Positions 59,798-64,000 of a stretch of DNA of 64,000 nt are shown one piece after another. The translations under genes and the position numbers were made by a program. How positions within the stretch are numbered: position 1 is the first letter of the stretch; the number at the start of each line of letters is the position of its first letter. Under the pieces are notes generated by a model. That model saw only the letters and a program-made list of their open reading frames with translations, had not been told where the DNA came from and ran no database searches. The DNA is from Clostridia bacterium (GTDB lineage: Bacteria; Bacillota; Clostridia; Lachnospirales; Lachnospiraceae): positions 62,001 to 126,000 of the forward strand of contig CAJTFE010000004.1 in NCBI GenBank assembly GCA_910575725.1, given 5' to 3'.

Positions 59798-60544
59798 TTA
59801 CCTCTTTTTCACAAATTGTGCAAGTACACGTAAGGTTCTGCACAAATCCGTAAACCAGGCCGCCCTGATTCCGTTCTCCTTAAGAGCCCGGTGTCCCTCC
59901 TTCATTCCCTCCAGATAAGCTCCCAGGCTGCCGGTACTGGTTCCCCCGTGAGCCATATAGATCAGAACCTCCGGAAGATACGAAAGCTTCACCTGTCCGT
60001 CCTTCAGAATCCGGATCATAAACTCATAATCCGCAGAAATCCGGTAATCTGTCTTATAGTATCCGAACCGCTCATATACCTCCCGTCTAAGATACAGCGT
60101 GGGATGTCCCGGCATCCAGCCATAGCGGATCTTTCCCTGGCCCTGATGCCAGCGGCGGACAATGCGCTCCCCGTCCATATAGCAGAGATCTCCGTGAACA
60201 CCGTCTGTATTCTCCTTAAGAATCACATCCACCATTTTGGAGATCACGTCTTTCCCGGCAAACTGATCAAAGCAGCAGCCCAAGATATCCCCGGACGCCA
60301 TGGACAGCCCTTTATTCAAGGCATCGTAGATCCCCTTATCCGGCTCCGATATCCAAAGAAGCCTCTCTCCGAATTCTTTTCCAGCTTTTTCGATTACCTC
60401 CCTGGTTCCGTCTGTAGAGCCGCCGTCCACGATAATATATTCCAAGTTCTCATAGTCCTGCTGCCGTATCTGGCAGATGGTTTTTTCCAGGCTCTCCTTA
60501 TCATTATAGGTGGTTGTCACAATCGACACCTTTGGCTTATGCAT
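59798..60544 (-). CDS. GT2 family glycosyltransferase
   Basis: 248 residues. KVSIVTTTYNDKESLEKTIC, YIIVDGGSTDGTREVI, EPDKGIYDALNKGLSMASGD and RISADYEFMIR are typical of WcaA-like GT2 enzymes adding sugars to growing repeat units. The start overlaps the end of the GT4 gene (eight bases). Confidence 0.92.
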   Translation of the reverse strand: MHKPKVSIVTTTYNDKESLEKTICQIRQQDYENLEYIIVDGGSTDGTREVIEKAGKEFGERLLWISEPDKGIYDALNKGLSMASGDILGCCFDQFAGKDVISKMVDVILKENTDGVHGDLCYMDGERIVRRWHQGQGKIRYGWMPGHPTLYLRREVYERFGYYKTDYRISADYEFMIRILKDGQVKLSYLPEVLIYMAHGGTSTGSLGAYLEGMKEGHRALKENGIRAAWFTDLCRTLRVLAQFVKKR

Positions 60545-61748
60545 CTCTTTCCTCCAAAAGCTCCCGGTACAAAATCAGATACTCCCGGAATCTGTCCTCC
60601 TTATTGTATCCCGCTGCCTTACTAAGACACGCCGCCCGCCTGGACGGCTCCCCGCGCAGCTCCTTAACTGCTTCAATGAGCTTTTCCGTATCTCCTCTGG
60701 GCACAATCTTTCCGGTCTCTTCGTCCACCGACTCCACGCTTCCGCCGGTGGCAAAGGTAATCACCGGAGTCCCACAGGCCAGCGCCTCCAGGTTCGTAGT
60801 CGGGAAGGTATCTTCCAGTGTTGGATTCACATAAACATCCGCCATGGAATAATACTCTGCCAGTTCCTCCATACTGTTGGTGCGCATCACTCCGTAAATC
60901 TTAGGATGAAGCCTGCGAAGCTTCTGCTTTGAAAGCCCTATGAGGATAATCTGGCAGGAATCGTCCAGACGGTCTGCAAGCTCCTCAAAATAAGAATAAC
61001 CCTTTCGCTCCTCCCACATACCAGCCACGCCTAAAAGAATAAATTTTTTCTCCATGCCCAGGCGGGCTTTCAGTCCCTTATCCACCGGATGGAACTTGTC
61101 CAGGGCAATTCCATTGGGAATCACCCGGACAGGATATTCTTTCAGATAAGATTCCTTCACAAACCGGGAAAGCCATCTGGAGGGCGTTACGATGGTCAGC
61201 CGGGGCACTCCTGTAAAAGCGGCTTTTTTCCGGCTGTAATTCTCCTTTGAATTATCCTTAAACAGCGCATAGGGATAAACGCTTTTATACTGAGGGCAGC
61301 TCTCACAGTGCGACTTCCACTTCATACAGCCGATATAGTCAAAATGAGCGCAGTGCCCGGTAAAGCTCCAGCAGTCGTGAAGCGTCCACACCACAGGCCG
61401 CCCCGCTTTTTTCAGGTAAGCAAAGAGCTGCTCCACATCCAGATAAAAGCCGTGGATATTGTGCAGGTGAATGATATCCGGATTGTATTCTTCTATTTTT
61501 TCTATGAGACGCTTCGTCTGCTTTTTGGAGGCAAATCCATGTTCGCCGCCAAAAAAGGTATGGAGCACATGAAAGCCCATATCCAGATTGGTGCCGAACT
61601 TATAAGCACGGACACCTTGGGGCGCCTCTCTCCGGCCAAAGGCCGCAAGGCCTTCGCCGCCCTCTGTCTCCAGAGCATGTATCAAATCTACCGTTATGCG
61701 GCCTACGCTTCCGCTGCCGCATACCGTATTAATCTGCATTACCTTCAA
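60537..61748 (-). CDS. GT4 family glycosyltransferase
   Basis: 403 residues from a TTG at 61748 preceded by GGAG at eight bases (giving KVMQINTVCGSGSVGRI); an ATG three codons in is the alternative. HLHNIHGFYLDV, TLHDCWSFTGHC with a cysteine cluster, and the donor-site block PTLEDTFPTTNLEALACGTP are diagnostic. A GT-B-fold retaining enzyme of the polysaccharide locus. Confidence 0.9.
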   Translation of the reverse strand: MKVMQINTVCGSGSVGRITVDLIHALETEGGEGLAAFGRREAPQGVRAYKFGTNLDMGFHVLHTFFGGEHGFASKKQTKRLIEKIEEYNPDIIHLHNIHGFYLDVEQLFAYLKKAGRPVVWTLHDCWSFTGHCAHFDYIGCMKWKSHCESCPQYKSVYPYALFKDNSKENYSRKKAAFTGVPRLTIVTPSRWLSRFVKESYLKEYPVRVIPNGIALDKFHPVDKGLKARLGMEKKFILLGVAGMWEERKGYSYFEELADRLDDSCQIILIGLSKQKLRRLHPKIYGVMRTNSMEELAEYYSMADVYVNPTLEDTFPTTNLEALACGTPVITFATGGSVESVDEETGKIVPRGDTEKLIEAVKELRGEPSRRAACLSKAAGYNKEDRFREYLILYRELLEERDA

Positions 61749-61823
61749 AATGAATTCTCCAGCTTCTATTTCCGTTTCACAAGTCCTCATCCATCTTGGG
61801 GGAACCATTGCCAGGCTGCCTTC

Positions 61824-64000
61824 TTAAAAAACAATCTCGCAATCCCACACATCCACACCGCTGTCCTGGAACACGCTCCGGATACGGGTGCGCAGCTCTT
61901 CTTTTGTACAGCCCTTTTTCAGAATGGCCTGCAGAAAACCGCCGCCGCCAGCGCCGCAGATCATCCTGGCTGCCAGAAGATCCTGGCAGCTTAAAAAGAT
62001 TTGGTCAATACACGTATTGGTACTTCCCCCATCCAGGCGCTTCGACAGCTCCCAGTGGCGTTCCAGAAGCTCTGCAAAGCCGTCGATATTCCCCTTTTCC
62101 AGTTCAAACTTCATAAGAACCGCCGTCCGCTGAATCTCATAGAGAACCTCAATGGAATTGGGGTTGGAGCCGATATAGCCCCCCACAACCTCCCTTAGAA
62201 GGTTCCGGGCCAGACGCCGCTGCCCCGTATAAATCAGCACGAAACGCTCCTTAAGCTCCTCTATGGCCTCCCGGGGCATCTTAAGGTGCTCCACCTCTAT
62301 CTCCTGGAGAAGCCCCGGCTTTGTGGACGCCAGCTTGATTCCGGCCGTAAGTCCTCCCACTTGATCCTGCCATCCGCCTCCGGTGCTCATAAGCTGCTCC
62401 ATACAGAGCACATGGGTATAGAGCTCATTTTCCGCAGCCTCTTTTCCAATGTATTCAAAAATTGCCTTCACACAGGCCCCGGCCAGAATGCTGCTTGTGC
62501 CAAGCCCCGATCCTCTTGGAATCCCCATCACCGCTGTAGACAGATACAGGCCGCCTCCCAGCCTCTTCATAAGCTCTTCCATGGTAATCTCTTCCGTAAG
62601 AGGCACAATGCCGCAGGCTAAAAGGGCCGCCTTATGGAGGGCATAGGTATCAAAAGGATCACGGCAGCTTTGAAGGCGCTTCACATCCGTAAATTCCTCG
62701 TAAGCGCCGGAATCCGTGCTGGCCAGGGCGATACAGGGCTTATCAAGCCGCCGCACCGTCACGATAACAGGCAGAATTCCGTTAAGCTTCACAGCCGCAT
62801 TGAGAACCGTTCCCCCATGTTCGTTGCAGTAGGGCGGCGTATCAGACCATCCGCCTCCGAAATTCACCCGGACCGGAAGCTCTACCTTCACTTCCTCTCT
62901 GGCAATATGGTACTGCTTCTCCCCAGGCTCCCTCCCGATGCTTGCATCATACAGACTGTCACAGATATACCGGAAGCATTTATCCTCAAGCTCCTCGCTT
63001 ACATGTCCCTTCGTCATTCTGGACAAGTAGTAATAAAGACGCATGCGAAGCCCGAACTCTGCATCCTCTGCGATCCCTTTCAGCTTCTCAAGCTGCGCCT
63101 CCGTCACCCCCTGGCTTCCAAATGCAGACGCCGCCTCGTAAACGCTCCTGCGCTCTTTAAGCGCCAGAAGAAAACGGGTAATCCGAACCTGGGTGTTGAG
63201 CTTCTCCTGCCAGGCCGCTATCTCGCGGATATCCGCCTGCTCAAAGCTTTCCTTGAGGCTTATCCGCCTCATTTTCCGGTATGCTTCCGCCCGATCCGGT
63301 CTTCCTGCCGCCAGTTCAAGGATGAGCACAGCCGCTTCCACTGCTTCCCCAATGGTGCGGCACACCGGATAAAGGGCGGCATCCCACAGATAATGTGTCT
63401 CTCCCTTCCATACCTCTTCCGGCTTAAGGCCCGCCGTCTTTATAAAGGCCGGAAGATCGCTCCCAAGAAACGCTCCGTTTTCTTCCAGCGTTACCTTTGG
63501 ATTGTCCTCCACTCCATAAACCCGGATTACAAAAGTTCCGTCCTTCTGTTTCAGCCCATGAAGGGCCGTATGGGAGGGAATCTGCTCTCCACGTAAAGTA
63601 ACCGCCGCAATCACACAGCCTTCCCCAATCCGGGTTCCCTCATAAATATAGCTGTCCTCAATATAGGAGGAGGCTGCGATCTTTGTATTCTTTTCTATAT
63701 AGCTGTTGCTGTAGGCACAAGCCCCCGGATGCTCCTCCACACCGAAGATCTGTCCCCGCCAGTCCAGAAATTCATAATTATCAATCTCTTCCGTCAGCAA
63801 AGCCAGAAGCTCCCGGGTTGTTCCAAAATGAATAAACTGCGCCGGAGCCAGGCACAGAAGCTTCAGGGAATAAGAACTGATTGCTTCCCAGATGGCCTTT
63901 CTGCAGGTAAGCAGCTCCTCACATATTTCCCCCTCCGCTTTTTCTGCCATATATTGTTCCAGAGTGGACTTAGAGGCCAGCGGATACAAAAAGTCACCGT
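61824..64000 (-). CDS. Fucokinase/GHMP sugar kinase with N-terminal pyrophosphorylase-like region (partial)
   Basis: At least 725 residues; the frame is open to the window edge (the first residues seen are GDFLYPLAS) so the start is outside. The N-terminal part has a left-handed beta-helix stretch (YIEKNTKIAASSYIEDSYI) like fucose-1-phosphate pyrophosphorylases. The C-terminal 370 residues are a GHMP kinase: RVNFGGGWSDTPPYC, the ATP loop GIPRGSGLGTSSILAG, and GAGGGGFLQAI at the end. It resembles Fkp-type enzymes that make GDP-L-fucose or a related sugar. Confidence 0.8.
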   Translation of the reverse strand, partial: GDFLYPLASKSTLEQYMAEKAEGEICEELLTCRKAIWEAISSYSLKLLCLAPAQFIHFGTTRELLALLTEEIDNYEFLDWRGQIFGVEEHPGACAYSNSYIEKNTKIAASSYIEDSYIYEGTRIGEGCVIAAVTLRGEQIPSHTALHGLKQKDGTFVIRVYGVEDNPKVTLEENGAFLGSDLPAFIKTAGLKPEEVWKGETHYLWDAALYPVCRTIGEAVEAAVLILELAAGRPDRAEAYRKMRRISLKESFEQADIREIAAWQEKLNTQVRITRFLLALKERRSVYEAASAFGSQGVTEAQLEKLKGIAEDAEFGLRMRLYYYLSRMTKGHVSEELEDKCFRYICDSLYDASIGREPGEKQYHIAREEVKVELPVRVNFGGGWSDTPPYCNEHGGTVLNAAVKLNGILPVIVTVRRLDKPCIALASTDSGAYEEFTDVKRLQSCRDPFDTYALHKAALLACGIVPLTEEITMEELMKRLGGGLYLSTAVMGIPRGSGLGTSSILAGACVKAIFEYIGKEAAENELYTHVLCMEQLMSTGGGWQDQVGGLTAGIKLASTKPGLLQEIEVEHLKMPREAIEELKERFVLIYTGQRRLARNLLREVVGGYIGSNPNSIEVLYEIQRTAVLMKFELEKGNIDGFAELLERHWELSKRLDGGSTNTCIDQIFLSCQDLLAARMICGAGGGGFLQAILKKGCTKEELRTRIRSVFQDSGVDVWDCEIVF

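Noticed and set aside
1-64000. CRISPR array or ribosomal RNA
   Set aside because: No regularly spaced direct repeats with unique spacers and no rRNA-like sequence were seen.

Overview
The window reads as chromosomal DNA of a Gram-positive anaerobe of the Clostridia, most likely Lachnospiraceae. Evidence: strong AGGAGG-type ribosome sites, a PadR/DUF1700 pair, a type I glutamine synthetase next to an ANTAR regulator, LL-diaminopimelate aminotransferase (DapL) with DapF, a PrpR-type sigma-54 regulon for four-carbon acid sugars, CotH, CDP-glycerol transferase and a large surface-polysaccharide locus. Base composition is near 50% GC. Most genes lie on the minus strand. There is one tRNA (Pro, GGG), no rRNA and no CRISPR array.

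Layout. 0-5 kb: a PadR/DUF1700 envelope-signalling operon (minus) and a divergent BlaI/BlaR1-type repressor-sensor pair (plus) with two visible operators; the sensor gene is frameshifted. 5-10.5 kb: amidohydrolase, an FtsA-like ATPase, dapL and a decayed sortase locus. 10.5-13.6 kb: an AT-richer accessory patch with hicAB, a broken resolvase, an orphan EF-Tu domain-2-like gene and a degenerate AAA/PD-(D/E)XK pseudogene. 13.6-17.3 kb: glnA - ANTAR regulator - dapF. 17.5-28 kb: tRNA-Pro, superoxide dismutase, Nudix hydrolase, a DUF3810 operon, clpX, an HtrA protease and a large hybrid histidine kinase. 28.4-36.3 kb: a sigma-54-controlled acid-sugar catabolic cluster. 36.6-38.2 kb: a potassium-channel-like protein with TrkA-like and RyR-like parts. 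38.4-64 kb: CotH and a cell-surface glycan locus (glf, CDP-glycerol transferase, acyltransferases, SGNH and MBOAT acylation proteins, several glycosyltransferases, rfbD and a fucokinase-like protein running off the end). A small XRE/ImmA-plus-pseudogene patch separates the MBOAT gene from the SGNH gene.

The most interesting signals are regulatory. glnA and dapL carry nearly the same promoter, initially transcribed sequence and intrinsic terminator. The 5' arm of that terminator can also fold into a hexaloop hairpin with A at loop position 1 and G at position 4, as recognised by ANTAR antiterminators. The ANTAR gene lies directly behind glnA and dapF lies behind it, so one leader type may link glutamine synthesis to the two adjacent diaminopimelate steps. 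The acid-sugar cluster has two good -24/-12 promoters, each with TGTTGC/GCAACA half-sites upstream.

Several dispersed intergenic repeat families also occur: (S) a roughly 125-base structured element with compensatory changes; (R) a long-stem leader whose 3' end supplies the Shine-Dalgarno sequence of many genes; (P) a 27-base imperfect palindrome; and (Q) a long palindrome flanking htrA and the hybrid kinase. All family names come from sequence reading alone; no database search was possible.
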